This document shows, in pieces, positions 16,827 through 25,685 of a DNA stretch of 50,496 bases. The notes below the pieces were generated by a model. It did not search any database and had not been told where the DNA came from. It saw only the letters and a list, made by a program, of their open reading frames with translations. Numbering within the stretch: the stretch's first letter is position 1; each line of letters starts with the position of its first letter. The stretch covers positions 1-50,496 of the forward strand of contig CAJWTO010000006.1 of the NCBI GenBank assembly GCA_913047675.1. Direction: 5' to 3'. This DNA is from an uncultured Pseudomonadota bacterium. Lineage in GTDB: Bacteria; Pseudomonadota; Gammaproteobacteria; Ga0077536. A program made the position numbers and the translations under genes.

Positions 16827-18106
16827 GACAATATTGAACTTTTTTCTTGTTTCCAAAAATATAGGCTGACAAATATCGCGGGTATACCCATTGCGGCAGC
16901 GTAGACGAAAAAGTTGAAATAGCCAACAGCGTCGACTACGAAGCCAGAGCTACTCGCTATAAATCTCGCTGGAAGTGTCGCTAACAGGAATAGTAACGCG
17001 TACTGTGTCGCCGTGAATTTCTCTGTGGTCAGGGAAGATAGGTAAGCGATTAAAGCGGCTGTCGCTACTCCTTGGGCTAAATTATCGCAGATAATCACTA
17101 AAGTCAGAGCTGATATGTCATTTCCTATAAGAGCGAGCGCTGCGAATGTTAAGTTTGTGAGTGCGACCAATATAGCGCCAATTGATAACGCTACTATTGT
17201 GGAATAACGGTAAACTAAAAGTCCGCCTATAAATGCCCCAGCTAGACTGACACTGATGCCAAACGCATTAGTAATTAAAGCGATTTGATCTTTTGTGAAT
17301 CCCGCCTCTTGATAAAAAGGCATAGCCATAGGCCCGAGGATGAAGTCACTGAATCTGTATGACATGACCAGTAGCAGAATCAGGAAGATACGATCGGTGT
17401 AACGATTAGCGATATCCATAAAAGGAGTCAGATAAGAGGTTTGAAACCAGCTTTTCGGATTATTTAAAATCGAAATATGGTCTCGTTCGACCTCAAGCGG
17501 CTCAGGTACTAATAACATCGTGATAACGGCTATAACAGCCATGGTCATAGCCGCCACGCCATAGGCGGTTGACCAGTCGAAGCGGGACGCTATCAGGAAA
17601 GTGATCACTTGAGTGCATAAGAAAGCTAATCGCCATCCTCCCTGGTACATTGCAGCACCCTGGCCTAGCTGTTTTTCTGTTAGCAGCTCGATTCTCATAG
17701 CGTCTACGCATATGTCTTGCGTGGCAGACGAGAAAGCCACTGCAAGTGCTAACGCAATCAGAATTAATATAGATTGGTTTGGATCACAGGTAGCCAGTCC
17801 CAATAAGGTCAAAGTGACAGTTATTTGACTAAGTAATAACCAGCTTTTTCTAGTCCCAAGACTGTTAGATAAAACTGGTATTTTGAGTCGATCGATGAAA
17901 GGTGTCCAGACGGCTTTTAGAGAATAGGTAAGAACTATAAGTGACATAAGCCCTATTGCAGACCTACTGACACCAGATTCAGACAACCAAAAGTTAAATG
18001 GATCCATCAGCATCCCGTAAGGCAAGCCTGACGAGAATCCTAAAAATAAAACTACAAATAGTCTCGGGTGTAAATAGCCTGAGAGTAGGGTATTCCAGTT
18101 ATGCAC
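16823..18106 (-). CDS. AmpG-like MFS transporter
   Basis: A 427-aa, 12-span major facilitator of the AmpG/PAT type. GFSSGLPYGMLMDPFNFWLSESGVS near the N-terminus, LKAVWTPFIDRL and ATQDICVDAMRIELL match this family, whose best-known member imports anhydro-muropeptides during wall recycling; others carry acetyl-CoA or unknown solutes. The start is GTG at 18106, directly after the amidase TAA with no spacer, so translation is coupled to the amidase. Its amidase partner might cleave the imported solute, but a peptidoglycan link is not shown. Confidence 0.82.
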   Translation of the reverse strand: MHNWNTLLSGYLHPRLFVVLFLGFSSGLPYGMLMDPFNFWLSESGVSRSAIGLMSLIVLTYSLKAVWTPFIDRLKIPVLSNSLGTRKSWLLLSQITVTLTLLGLATCDPNQSILILIALALAVAFSSATQDICVDAMRIELLTEKQLGQGAAMYQGGWRLAFLCTQVITFLIASRFDWSTAYGVAAMTMAVIAVITMLLVPEPLEVERDHISILNNPKSWFQTSYLTPFMDIANRYTDRIFLILLLVMSYRFSDFILGPMAMPFYQEAGFTKDQIALITNAFGISVSLAGAFIGGLLVYRYSTIVALSIGAILVALTNLTFAALALIGNDISALTLVIICDNLAQGVATAALIAYLSSLTTEKFTATQYALLFLLATLPARFIASSSGFVVDAVGYFNFFVYAAAMGIPAIFVSLYFWKQEKSSILS

Positions 18107-19636
18107 TTACGTGGAAACAATTTTTTCGAATGCATGCCCAGTGCGCAATACGACGTCATCTTCTCCTGTTCGACCTGTTAACATCATTCCTATAGGGAGT
18201 CCGTCAGATTTACCCACTGGTACGCTCATTGAAGGATGCCCGGTTACATCAAAAGGGGCAGTATTAGTCAACATATCTAGAGAGCACCCTAATATTTCGG
18301 ACAGCGACGCATCAGGCGGTGGTATTTTGTGCGCTTTCATTGGGGTTGTGGGCATGACCAAAATATCAATTTCAGAAAAGGCATCGTCATAGGCTTTACG
18401 CAAGATACGCGCAATATTCTGCGCTTTCGTAGAATAGTAATTGCCGAAGCGCATTCTCATTACCTGCGCAAAAAGTAGAGTTGTCTTAACTGTGACAGGC
18501 ATTTTGTCCGCACGTTGTTTACGCACATTTTGGTAAAATCGAGTTGCTTCTGTTGATGAGTATCCGCCGTAACAAGGACCCAGTGGGCCATTATGGGTAA
18601 AAGTTGAAAGCGTCCCATCTAGGATACTCGTCATCATTATTGGCCCCCCATGTAAATGCATCGGGATTGAGACATTTTCAACTGAACATCCCATCTGTTC
18701 AAAGCTCAGTGCGGCAGCTCTCACTGCATCATCCACATCTTTTTCACTTCCTGGCGTGTCGAACCCCTCTGCGACGATAGCAATTTTTAGACCTTCTATC
18801 CCTTTAAGAATTTCTTCACTGTAAGATTTAACAACCATGTCACTCTTTTGGCGGGGATCACACCCATTGTCGTATCCCGAGATTACTTCGAGTAATAAAG
18901 CCAAATCAGAAACATTTCTGGCCATAGGCCCCAAATGATCAACTGAATATTCGATGCCGCCTGCGCCAGTATACGGGACGAGACCATAGGTGGGTTTAAT
19001 TCCATAACAACCAGAAAATGAGGCTGGCATTCGAACCGAGCCCCCTTGGTCACTGCCAATTCCCATATCACAATGACCGCCTACAATCAGTGCGGCACAG
19101 CCACTTGACGATCCTCCCGCCATGAAATCTTCGTTATGCGGATTTCTCACCGGTCCAGTGGCTGATGTGTGACTGCCTCCAGAAAAACAAAAGTTTTCAC
19201 AAACTGCTTTACCTAAAATTTCTCCACCTGCCTCAAGTACTCGCTTTACTACGCTGGCATCCTCATTGGGAACGAAGCCTTCGTAAACATCTGATCCATT
19301 CATCATAGGCACATCAGCAACGCTTATATTGTCCTTTATTGCTAATGTTTTGCCCGCCAGTTTTCCTCGCTCTGCTCCTTTTATATTACATTTGTAAAAC
19401 CAAGCGTTATAAGGATTGTCATCATCGTTAGGTCGGTGGACATTAGTTCTAGGGAAGTCAGCAGTTACTATTTGTTCATCAAGCTCATCCACGAATCGAA
19501 CATTATCTGTAAGGCCGCCCATAAACCCTTCATAGGTATCAAGCTCATTTTTATCCATATTGAAATTTAGTTCTTTAGCGGCTTCTCGGATTTCATCTGC
19601 CGTAGGGTTAGATATAGATTTTCTCTCATCAGCCAT
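18107..19636 (-). CDS. Amidase-signature family amidohydrolase
   Basis: A 509-aa cytoplasmic amidase. The Ser-cisSer-Lys triad can be seen: Lys in LAIKDNIS, the Gly/Ser-rich AGGSSSGCAALIVGG with the cis-Ser, and the nucleophile region GSDQGGSVRMPASFSGCYG. The C-terminal FDVTGHPSMSVPVG is typical. Family members hydrolyse small amides, carbamoyl compounds or aminoacyl-tRNA. It lies 50 bp after the HtrA-like gene and abuts the AmpG-like transporter gene. It could supply the N-carbamoyl hydrolysis step missing from the hyu branch, but that is speculative because it sits in a different transcription unit. Confidence 0.9.
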   Translation of the reverse strand: MADERKSISNPTADEIREAAKELNFNMDKNELDTYEGFMGGLTDNVRFVDELDEQIVTADFPRTNVHRPNDDDNPYNAWFYKCNIKGAERGKLAGKTLAIKDNISVADVPMMNGSDVYEGFVPNEDASVVKRVLEAGGEILGKAVCENFCFSGGSHTSATGPVRNPHNEDFMAGGSSSGCAALIVGGHCDMGIGSDQGGSVRMPASFSGCYGIKPTYGLVPYTGAGGIEYSVDHLGPMARNVSDLALLLEVISGYDNGCDPRQKSDMVVKSYSEEILKGIEGLKIAIVAEGFDTPGSEKDVDDAVRAAALSFEQMGCSVENVSIPMHLHGGPIMMTSILDGTLSTFTHNGPLGPCYGGYSSTEATRFYQNVRKQRADKMPVTVKTTLLFAQVMRMRFGNYYSTKAQNIARILRKAYDDAFSEIDILVMPTTPMKAHKIPPPDASLSEILGCSLDMLTNTAPFDVTGHPSMSVPVGKSDGLPIGMMLTGRTGEDDVVLRTGHAFEKIVST

Positions 19637-19686
19637 AATTATAATCCTCTATCTCGACAAAGAACGGATACATCTTTGCCTATCAT

Positions 19687-20664
19687 TTAATGAAATTGGG
19701 GTTTTTTCCAAAGATCACGTCGGTCTACAGATAGTATGGTAGTTTCTGAAACAGAACCATTCCGCATTATTTTCATCGGCACTTCACATCCTGCCGGACC
19801 TATATTCCATATATTACGGAAAAAATTTGCTAAACTATGTGACTTGATATTATTGATTTCTAATATGACGTCACCAGTCTCTAGTCCACCGAGTGCTGCA
19901 GGGCCATTGTTATATAAGCCTACTATTTCAAAGTCTTGATCAATTTGGGAGGCGAACATTCCGAGCCAAGGTCTGGGTGATGAAAGTGTTTGCCCATAAA
20001 GCTTTAACTCTTGCAGACGGTCATCTAATAGTTCAACCGGCACAATCATATTTCCTTCGCGTTGCATAGCGTCAGATTCAATTTTGTTTACAAACAGTGA
20101 GCCGATACCACAAACCTCGCCAGCGTTATTTAGCAGAGCGGCACCTCCCCAGTTAGGGTGAGAAGGTGCGGAAAATATAGCGTTTTCAATTACATATTCC
20201 CAGTATCCTGCGAACTCAGCACGAGCTATAATTTTTGCAGTAATTGCTGTTGCTTTACCTCCGGCACCAGCAACAACGACATCATCATTTGCTTTTATCA
20301 GGTTTGAGTTTCCAAGAGGGATAGTCGGTGCATCCAGCTCTCCCAAACATTGCACCAATCCAAATCCAGTTTCATAATCATAAGCCAATGCGTGTCCCTC
20401 TATCACTTGGCCAGAATTGGTGGTGATCCAAATTTGCTCTGCTTCAGCCACTAGGTAACCGATGGTAAGAATTAAGCCCGAGTCTATGATGTGTACGCCG
20501 TAGCCTTGTCGCTCGGTTCCAAGGACAGAAGCGGTGAATGCCTGTTCTGAAGTAGAGGCTTTTAGAGTGACAACGCCATTCAGGGTTGATTCGAGATCAA
20601 AAGCTATTTTCTCAAAATTAGGTTGAATTTTTGAATCAATTTTAGGGCTCAGCTTTTCAGTCAT
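19687..20664 (-). CDS. HtrA-like protein with PDZ domain, predicted inactive protease
   Basis: A 325-aa protein with the trypsin-like HtrA architecture plus a C-terminal PDZ domain (about residues 220-310, including LYNNGPAALGGLETGDVILEIN). The catalytic triad appears lost: the His motif (normally TNNHVV) reads TIGYLV near 67-72, the Asp motif (DxxTDLAVL) reads DYETGFGLV near 96-104 with Gly100 for Asp, and GNSGGPL reads PNWGGAA with Trp172 for Ser. There is no signal peptide, so it probably stays in the cytoplasm, unusual for HtrA. It precedes the amidase by 50 bp and follows the carboxylase beta gene by 116 bp. A scaffold or sensor role is inferred. Confidence 0.8.
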   Translation of the reverse strand: MTEKLSPKIDSKIQPNFEKIAFDLESTLNGVVTLKASTSEQAFTASVLGTERQGYGVHIIDSGLILTIGYLVAEAEQIWITTNSGQVIEGHALAYDYETGFGLVQCLGELDAPTIPLGNSNLIKANDDVVVAGAGGKATAITAKIIARAEFAGYWEYVIENAIFSAPSHPNWGGAALLNNAGEVCGIGSLFVNKIESDAMQREGNMIVPVELLDDRLQELKLYGQTLSSPRPWLGMFASQIDQDFEIVGLYNNGPAALGGLETGDVILEINNIKSHSLANFFRNIWNIGPAGCEVPMKIMRNGSVSETTILSVDRRDLWKKPQFH

Positions 20665-20780
20665 ATGCTATGATCTTCTCTGCTTATTAGTGACTTGAAT
20701 ATTTATCTTACATCATTACTATACGCCAGTGGGATCAATTGCTGCGTTTTTTATTAAGAGTGATTTTTAGTATTCCTAGT

Positions 20781-22346
20781 TCAAGGTCTCACCGAAAAAA
20801 ATTCCTCGCCCACCATATTTTTTAGTTTAGTTTGTATATTGTCGACCCATTGGCATAAAAGAGGCCTAGTTTCCTTTGGATCTATAATGTCATGTACTGC
20901 GAACGACTCTGCTGCACGAAACGGAGATTTAGTCGCGGCGAATTTCTTTTCGAGTTCGTCACGCTTTGATTCGGGGTTTTTCGCAGCTTCGATTTCACGA
21001 TGGAAAGCAACTGCAACACCGCCCTCTAGTGGTAAGGGACCATTTTCAGACGAAGGCCAGTCTAAAATATAGTTACTTCCATTATAGTGCGCAGCAGCAG
21101 CCACCCCGTAAGACTTTCTTACTCGAATAGAAGCCCACGGCATTTTTGCTGTCGAAGCTGCTGCTACTGCGGCCATTCCATAGCGGATTGTCGCAGCACT
21201 TTCTGCGTTTGGACCTATCATGAAGCCAGGCTCGTCAACGAAGTTGACCAATGGCAGATGGAACGTCTCGCATGTTTCAATCATACGTCGCATTTTTTGA
21301 GCAGCATCAGCGGTCATTGCGCCAGCGTTATATCGGCAGTCGTTTGCAGTGATGCCAACAGATTGTCCATTAAGCCGTGCGTACCCAGTGATGAGTTCTG
21401 GTCCATAAAGAGGGGATGTCCTAAAAAATGAATTTTTATCTACAATGAGCTCAATGATGTCTAACATATTAAATGTTTGTCGTTTATCTTCAGGCACAAT
21501 GTTAGTTAGGCTACTTTCCGTCCGATCAGCGATATCATTTTGGCACTTCACTCGTGGCGCAGGCTCCCAGACATTCTGCGGGAAATAGGACAAAAATTTC
21601 CGTATTTGCTCTAGAGCTTCTTGCTCATTATTAGCCACATTATCCACGACACCTGATTGCGCATGGATCTGGTATCCACCGAGTTCCTCCTTTGTGAGCG
21701 AGCGTCCTAGTGCGCGTTTTACCAACGCGGGGCCACCTGTCATTATTTGTGAGGTACTTTTAACCATTACTGAGAAGTGAGAGGCTACTAATCGGCCTGC
21801 AGGAAAACCTGCTACTGGGCCTAATGCAGCCGAAGCGACCGGTATTTGACCTAAAGAATCGCTTATGACCTTAAACCTAGGCTCAGAATGCACTGGTTCT
21901 CCGACGGTTTGCGGTTTTTTAGGATCAACGTCTCCGGAGCCAATATTACCGCCGCCACCTTCAAGCAAGCGAACCAACGGTATTTTGTATTCTAAAGCCA
22001 AGTGTTCGGCATAAACACTTTTTCGAAGTCCGGCAGCATTTGGTGAGCCGCCCTTTAGAGTGAAGTCCTCACCACCAACCACTACCGAGCGCTTATTTAT
22101 ACTTCCGAATCCAAGGATATAGTTAGATGGTATGAATTTAATTATATCTCCAGCGTCGTTTAAGTGAGCCCCTCCCGCAATTTTTCCTTGCTCTTGGAAA
22201 GTGTCCTTATCCAAGAGTAGATTTATCCTTTCTCGTATAGTTAATTTTCCTCGCTCATGGTGTTTCGCTATAGATGCTTTCCCGCCTAGCTCTTTTGCGA
22301 GTCTTCGGCGTTGTACAATACCTTTTATTTGTTTTATCCAACTCAT
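20781..22346 (-). CDS. Acyl-CoA carboxylase beta (carboxyltransferase) subunit
   Basis: The 521-aa carboxyltransferase subunit of a biotin-dependent acyl-CoA carboxylase (propionyl/methylcrotonyl type), which moves CO2 from carboxybiotin to the alpha or gamma carbon of an acyl-CoA. Crotonase-fold blocks visible: GKLTIRERINLLLDKDTFQE, LVRLLEGGGGNIGSGD, ALGPVAGFPAGRLVASHFSVM, the second-domain LVNFVDEPGFMIGPNAE and YNGSNYILDWPSSENGPLP. Length is normal. No alpha subunit is adjacent; the only biotin carboxylase and BCCP in the window are about 22 kb away on the other strand. The substrate is unknown. Confidence 0.9.
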   Translation of the reverse strand: MSWIKQIKGIVQRRRLAKELGGKASIAKHHERGKLTIRERINLLLDKDTFQEQGKIAGGAHLNDAGDIIKFIPSNYILGFGSINKRSVVVGGEDFTLKGGSPNAAGLRKSVYAEHLALEYKIPLVRLLEGGGGNIGSGDVDPKKPQTVGEPVHSEPRFKVISDSLGQIPVASAALGPVAGFPAGRLVASHFSVMVKSTSQIMTGGPALVKRALGRSLTKEELGGYQIHAQSGVVDNVANNEQEALEQIRKFLSYFPQNVWEPAPRVKCQNDIADRTESSLTNIVPEDKRQTFNMLDIIELIVDKNSFFRTSPLYGPELITGYARLNGQSVGITANDCRYNAGAMTADAAQKMRRMIETCETFHLPLVNFVDEPGFMIGPNAESAATIRYGMAAVAAASTAKMPWASIRVRKSYGVAAAAHYNGSNYILDWPSSENGPLPLEGGVAVAFHREIEAAKNPESKRDELEKKFAATKSPFRAAESFAVHDIIDPKETRPLLCQWVDNIQTKLKNMVGEEFFSVRP

Positions 22347-22405
22347 TTTTTATTTCTCATCATTACGCGCACTAAATATACTATTTTTTAGTGATACTGA
22401 CTTTA

Positions 22406-23461
22406 CTAGTAGCGGGCTATGATGTTGGTTGCGAAATCTTTAATTTCTTGTTCGGGAGAGTCAGTTATTTGAAAGGCAAAATGTGTTAATCCCTTTTCTT
22501 CTAACGCCTTAATCCTTTCGATGATTGATGCAGGAGTACCAATCATAGCGGCAATATTAGCAATTTCTGAAACAAGGTATTTTAGTTCGTCATCGCGCGT
22601 GAAGATGAGATGACCCTCATGTAGCATCAGGTGCCGCCGCTGAGGATCGAGAGACGCAACATATTTTTTGTATTGTTTTACGTGCTCTGAAATTGTCTTG
22701 TCAGCGGGAAGGAGCTTTTCATCCCACTCGCAAAGGACATGTAGAAGATTGGTTATAAATGGACCGACACTGCGCAGAACTCGATCGCTTTCTATCGTCT
22801 CGCCAGGTTTTAAAATGGCGAGAGGGACGATCGCCTTGGTTGGAATATTGCCAGGATCACGGTTACTTGAGATTGCTGATTCACTAATGATTTTCCTATT
22901 AGCGACAAGCGTATCTGGAGTTATATTCCAAGAGAGATGCGCGTCGCATTCAGCCCCACAGAAAGCTAGGGTTTTTTCGCCGAATGCCGAAAGAGTCAGT
23001 GGGATCTTTTGTTTAAGATTAATGAAGCCGTGGTCAGGGTGAAGCAGTTTAATTAATTTTTTATTTCCGCCAAAATCATGGAGGCATTCCTCGCCTTTTA
23101 GCAGGGTCTGAATCGTTCGTATTTCACGCTTCATTTTTTTGAGTGGTAGCGGTTTTAGTCCCATAGTCAGTCGTGCAGTGTTTCCATTGCCCACACCCAA
23201 TTCCACTCGCCCAGGAGCTATTTGCGCAACAGTAGCTATAGAGTGAGCTATCACAGGAGCCATTCTTGTACTCGGCACCGCTACTCCAGTCGCCAGTTTA
23301 ATTTTTTTTGTTGTATGGGCGGCTAGTGCCATCGTGGCGTATACGTCAGAGTAGATCATTTGAGAATCAAAAAACCACGCCTGTTGAAATCCAACTTCTT
23401 CTGCAAGCATAACCAAATTGTAGTCGGTTATTTTTGACGGGAATGTAACACCAAAATCCAT
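22406..23461 (-). CDS. LLM-class flavin/F420-dependent oxidoreductase (paralog 2)
   Basis: A 351-aa member of the luciferase-like family, close to the 5,10-methylene-H4MPT reductase / F420-type group: N-terminal GVTFPSKITDYNLVMLAEEVGFQQAWFFDS, IKLATGVAVPSTRMAPVIAHSIATVAQIAPGRVELGVGNGN, and C-terminal EKGLTHFAFQITDSPEQEIKDF. It is probably a cytoplasmic hydride-transfer or monooxygenase flavoprotein. It follows the alpha/beta hydrolase by 92 bp and precedes the carboxylase beta gene by 59 bp on the same strand. Cofactor and substrate are undetermined. Confidence 0.82.
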   Translation of the reverse strand: MDFGVTFPSKITDYNLVMLAEEVGFQQAWFFDSQMIYSDVYATMALAAHTTKKIKLATGVAVPSTRMAPVIAHSIATVAQIAPGRVELGVGNGNTARLTMGLKPLPLKKMKREIRTIQTLLKGEECLHDFGGNKKLIKLLHPDHGFINLKQKIPLTLSAFGEKTLAFCGAECDAHLSWNITPDTLVANRKIISESAISSNRDPGNIPTKAIVPLAILKPGETIESDRVLRSVGPFITNLLHVLCEWDEKLLPADKTISEHVKQYKKYVASLDPQRRHLMLHEGHLIFTRDDELKYLVSEIANIAAMIGTPASIIERIKALEEKGLTHFAFQITDSPEQEIKDFATNIIARY

Positions 23462-23553
23462 CGGGTTGCCTTTATCTGTTTACTTGTAAGAAAAATTAAG
23501 ACGCAAAATTAGTCAAAGAAACACCAGTGATACCGCCCGATATAATGAAATAT

Positions 23554-24360
23554 TTAAGCGGCTAGAAACTCAGAGACTTTGGCATACAATTTTTCTGTTT
23601 GCTCTATAGGAGGTTCGTGGCTGCACTCGCTTAGTGTGAAAACTTCAGATTTAGCGATTCCTTGCTTGAAGTCATTCGCGTACGTCGGAGGGATAAGCTT
23701 GTCATTTTCACCCCACACGATAAGTGAATCCGCAGTTACCCTGTGTATACGTTTTTTTAGTCCTTTATCAGGGATAGGCCAAACAAGTTTAGCTGTGCAA
23801 CCAATTGTCCAAATAAAATCGCGATCCCAAAGCGCGGCTTCTTCTGAGTCAGCTTCAGGGCGCATCATTCTTTTCAACGCTCTAGGCTTGTTTTTATCGT
23901 AAAAAAGAACATCAAGAATCGCGTCATAACTTAATGCACACCAGTCGGCTACGGTATAAGGATCACTTTCCTTCCACAGGCCAATTGGAGCAATTAGTAT
24001 CAGTTTATCTATTTTTTCTCGTCTTTGCGCGGCAATTTCACACGCCAACAACCCGCCGAATGAATGTCCTATAACAGTTGCCTCATCAAGACCTAGTCCG
24101 TCCATCAAATCGTCATAAGCGAGTACAGCATCCCAAAGGTTGTCTAATTGCTCCAACTCGTCAGGCTTACCGGGGACGGTTCCTGGAAAAAATGGCGCAT
24201 ATACAGTGTAGTGGTCGGCTAAACTATCTAAAAAATCGTCCCAATAAAATCCACCTGCAGAGTGAAAGAATACAATCGGCTTGCCGCTTCCCGCTACATT
24301 TACTGTTATTTCGAGCTTATCTCCTAGCACAGGCACGATTTGTTGTTTCAATGTATGCAT
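23554..24360 (-). CDS. Alpha/beta hydrolase
   Basis: A 268-aa alpha/beta-hydrolase-fold enzyme. The oxyanion region is VFFHSAGGFYW, the nucleophile elbow is VIGHSFGGLLA with Ser100, the acid is likely Asp in VWGENDKLIPP, and the His is in ECSHEPPIEQ. Length fits an esterase, lactonase or C-C hydrolase. It lies 19 bp after LLM paralog 3 and 92 bp before LLM paralog 2. Opening of an ester or lactone made by an LLM-type Baeyer-Villiger oxidation would fit that neighbourhood; this is inference. Confidence 0.85.
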   Translation of the reverse strand: MHTLKQQIVPVLGDKLEITVNVAGSGKPIVFFHSAGGFYWDDFLDSLADHYTVYAPFFPGTVPGKPDELEQLDNLWDAVLAYDDLMDGLGLDEATVIGHSFGGLLACEIAAQRREKIDKLILIAPIGLWKESDPYTVADWCALSYDAILDVLFYDKNKPRALKRMMRPEADSEEAALWDRDFIWTIGCTAKLVWPIPDKGLKKRIHRVTADSLIVWGENDKLIPPTYANDFKQGIAKSEVFTLSECSHEPPIEQTEKLYAKVSEFLAA

Positions 24361-24379
24361 TTTCTATCCTTTTTTACTC

Positions 24380-25615
24380 TCAAGCGGCTTTTTTCTTTTT
24401 CTCAGAGGCGCTGCTACCAGCCGGCCACCACTTGTCTTCCCAGCCTTCGTCGTCCCAGATCCCTCGCAAGTGTGGCAACACGCCTTTAGAGATACGCTCA
24501 ATATTTTCCATTGCTTTGTTATGGGGCATCGAGCCAAATTGAGGGAGAAGCAAAAGGTGGCCTACACGCAATTCCTTTACAATCTCGGTGAGTCTCTGAG
24601 TGACTGTCTCAGCACTTCCTGTCACTAAATAGTCTCGATCATTAAATTCCTTATAATGGAGATTATTTAATTCATCGTATGCTGGGAATGGCTTTTTAGT
24701 TAAAACATGTGTGAGGCTACTGTGAGTCATGTGGCCAGGAGGTAGTAATAACTCTTGTGGCATATGCAATAATTTATGGTAAAAATATTCAATATGTTCT
24801 CCATAGTCGGCTTCTGCTTGTTCATCAGTTTCAGACACTCCAACGGGGATCAGGTAAGTCATTCGATAAGGGTTTTTATCTCGCCCTGCCTCTTCTACTT
24901 TATCCCAATACCCTTGGACCATATGCTTCGCTCCTTGGGCTCCGAAGTATGTTAGGTAACAGTAGGAATAATCGTGTTCAATCACAAAATCCCATGTACT
25001 AGGACTAGCGTTACCGGGGACCCAGATCGGAGGGTTTTCTTTTTGTGAGGGTTTGGGCCAGATATTGACCATGGGCAATTGGTAGTATTTTCCGTTCCAA
25101 GCAAATGGTTTCTTTGAATTCCACGCTTTGACAATAAGATCATGAGCTTCTCTATATCGTCCCCTCTGTTCTACCGGAGCCATACCATAACTGTATGCGT
25201 AATCTCCCCCTAAGCCGACAGGGAAGCCGGCTACTAATCGACCTTCAGAGATGCTATCTAGCATAGCGTATTCCTCGGCGACCCTGATTGGAGGATTTAA
25301 AAATACAGCAGTTTCACCCATTTGGATGATAGCGGTATTAGTTCCACGCGTAGCTCGCGCTAACACAGAGCCCATCATGTTAGGGTTAACCATGAAGCCA
25401 TATGCATTTTGATGGTGTTCATTGGTACACACACCATCAAAACCTGATTCAGCGGCGAATATTAGCTCGTCTAAAGTCCAGTTAAAATATTTAGAGACCA
25501 TCTCCCTATCGGCAACATCTTCAAATGGTAGTGTGAACCAGGCAGAATTATATTTTTTGTCAAAATCGGAATCGAGATCTCGATACGGCATTAGGTGAAA
25601 ACACGCGATTTTCAT
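24380..25615 (-). CDS. LLM-class flavin-dependent monooxygenase (paralog 3)
   Basis: A 411-aa luciferase-like protein resembling the alkanal-monooxygenase alpha-chain-type group: FHLMPYRDLDSDF at the start, AESGFDGVCTNEHHQNAYG, the family block VAEEYAMLDSISEGRLVAGFPVGLGGDYA, and WVPGNASPSTWDF. The C-terminus is a Lys-rich tail (SEKKKKAA). Members of this subgroup use reduced FMN and oxygen. It begins 70 bp after the PQQ dehydrogenase gene and precedes the alpha/beta hydrolase by 19 bp, suggesting shared regulation. Substrate unknown; it is most like the 423-aa LLM paralog at 36012. Confidence 0.85.
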   Translation of the reverse strand: MKIACFHLMPYRDLDSDFDKKYNSAWFTLPFEDVADREMVSKYFNWTLDELIFAAESGFDGVCTNEHHQNAYGFMVNPNMMGSVLARATRGTNTAIIQMGETAVFLNPPIRVAEEYAMLDSISEGRLVAGFPVGLGGDYAYSYGMAPVEQRGRYREAHDLIVKAWNSKKPFAWNGKYYQLPMVNIWPKPSQKENPPIWVPGNASPSTWDFVIEHDYSYCYLTYFGAQGAKHMVQGYWDKVEEAGRDKNPYRMTYLIPVGVSETDEQAEADYGEHIEYFYHKLLHMPQELLLPPGHMTHSSLTHVLTKKPFPAYDELNNLHYKEFNDRDYLVTGSAETVTQRLTEIVKELRVGHLLLLPQFGSMPHNKAMENIERISKGVLPHLRGIWDDEGWEDKWWPAGSSASEKKKKAA

Positions 25616-25685
25616 GTTGATGTCCCCTTAAATCAACTTACGTAACAAAATATCCTACATTACAATAATGTAGACGTGAAGTATT

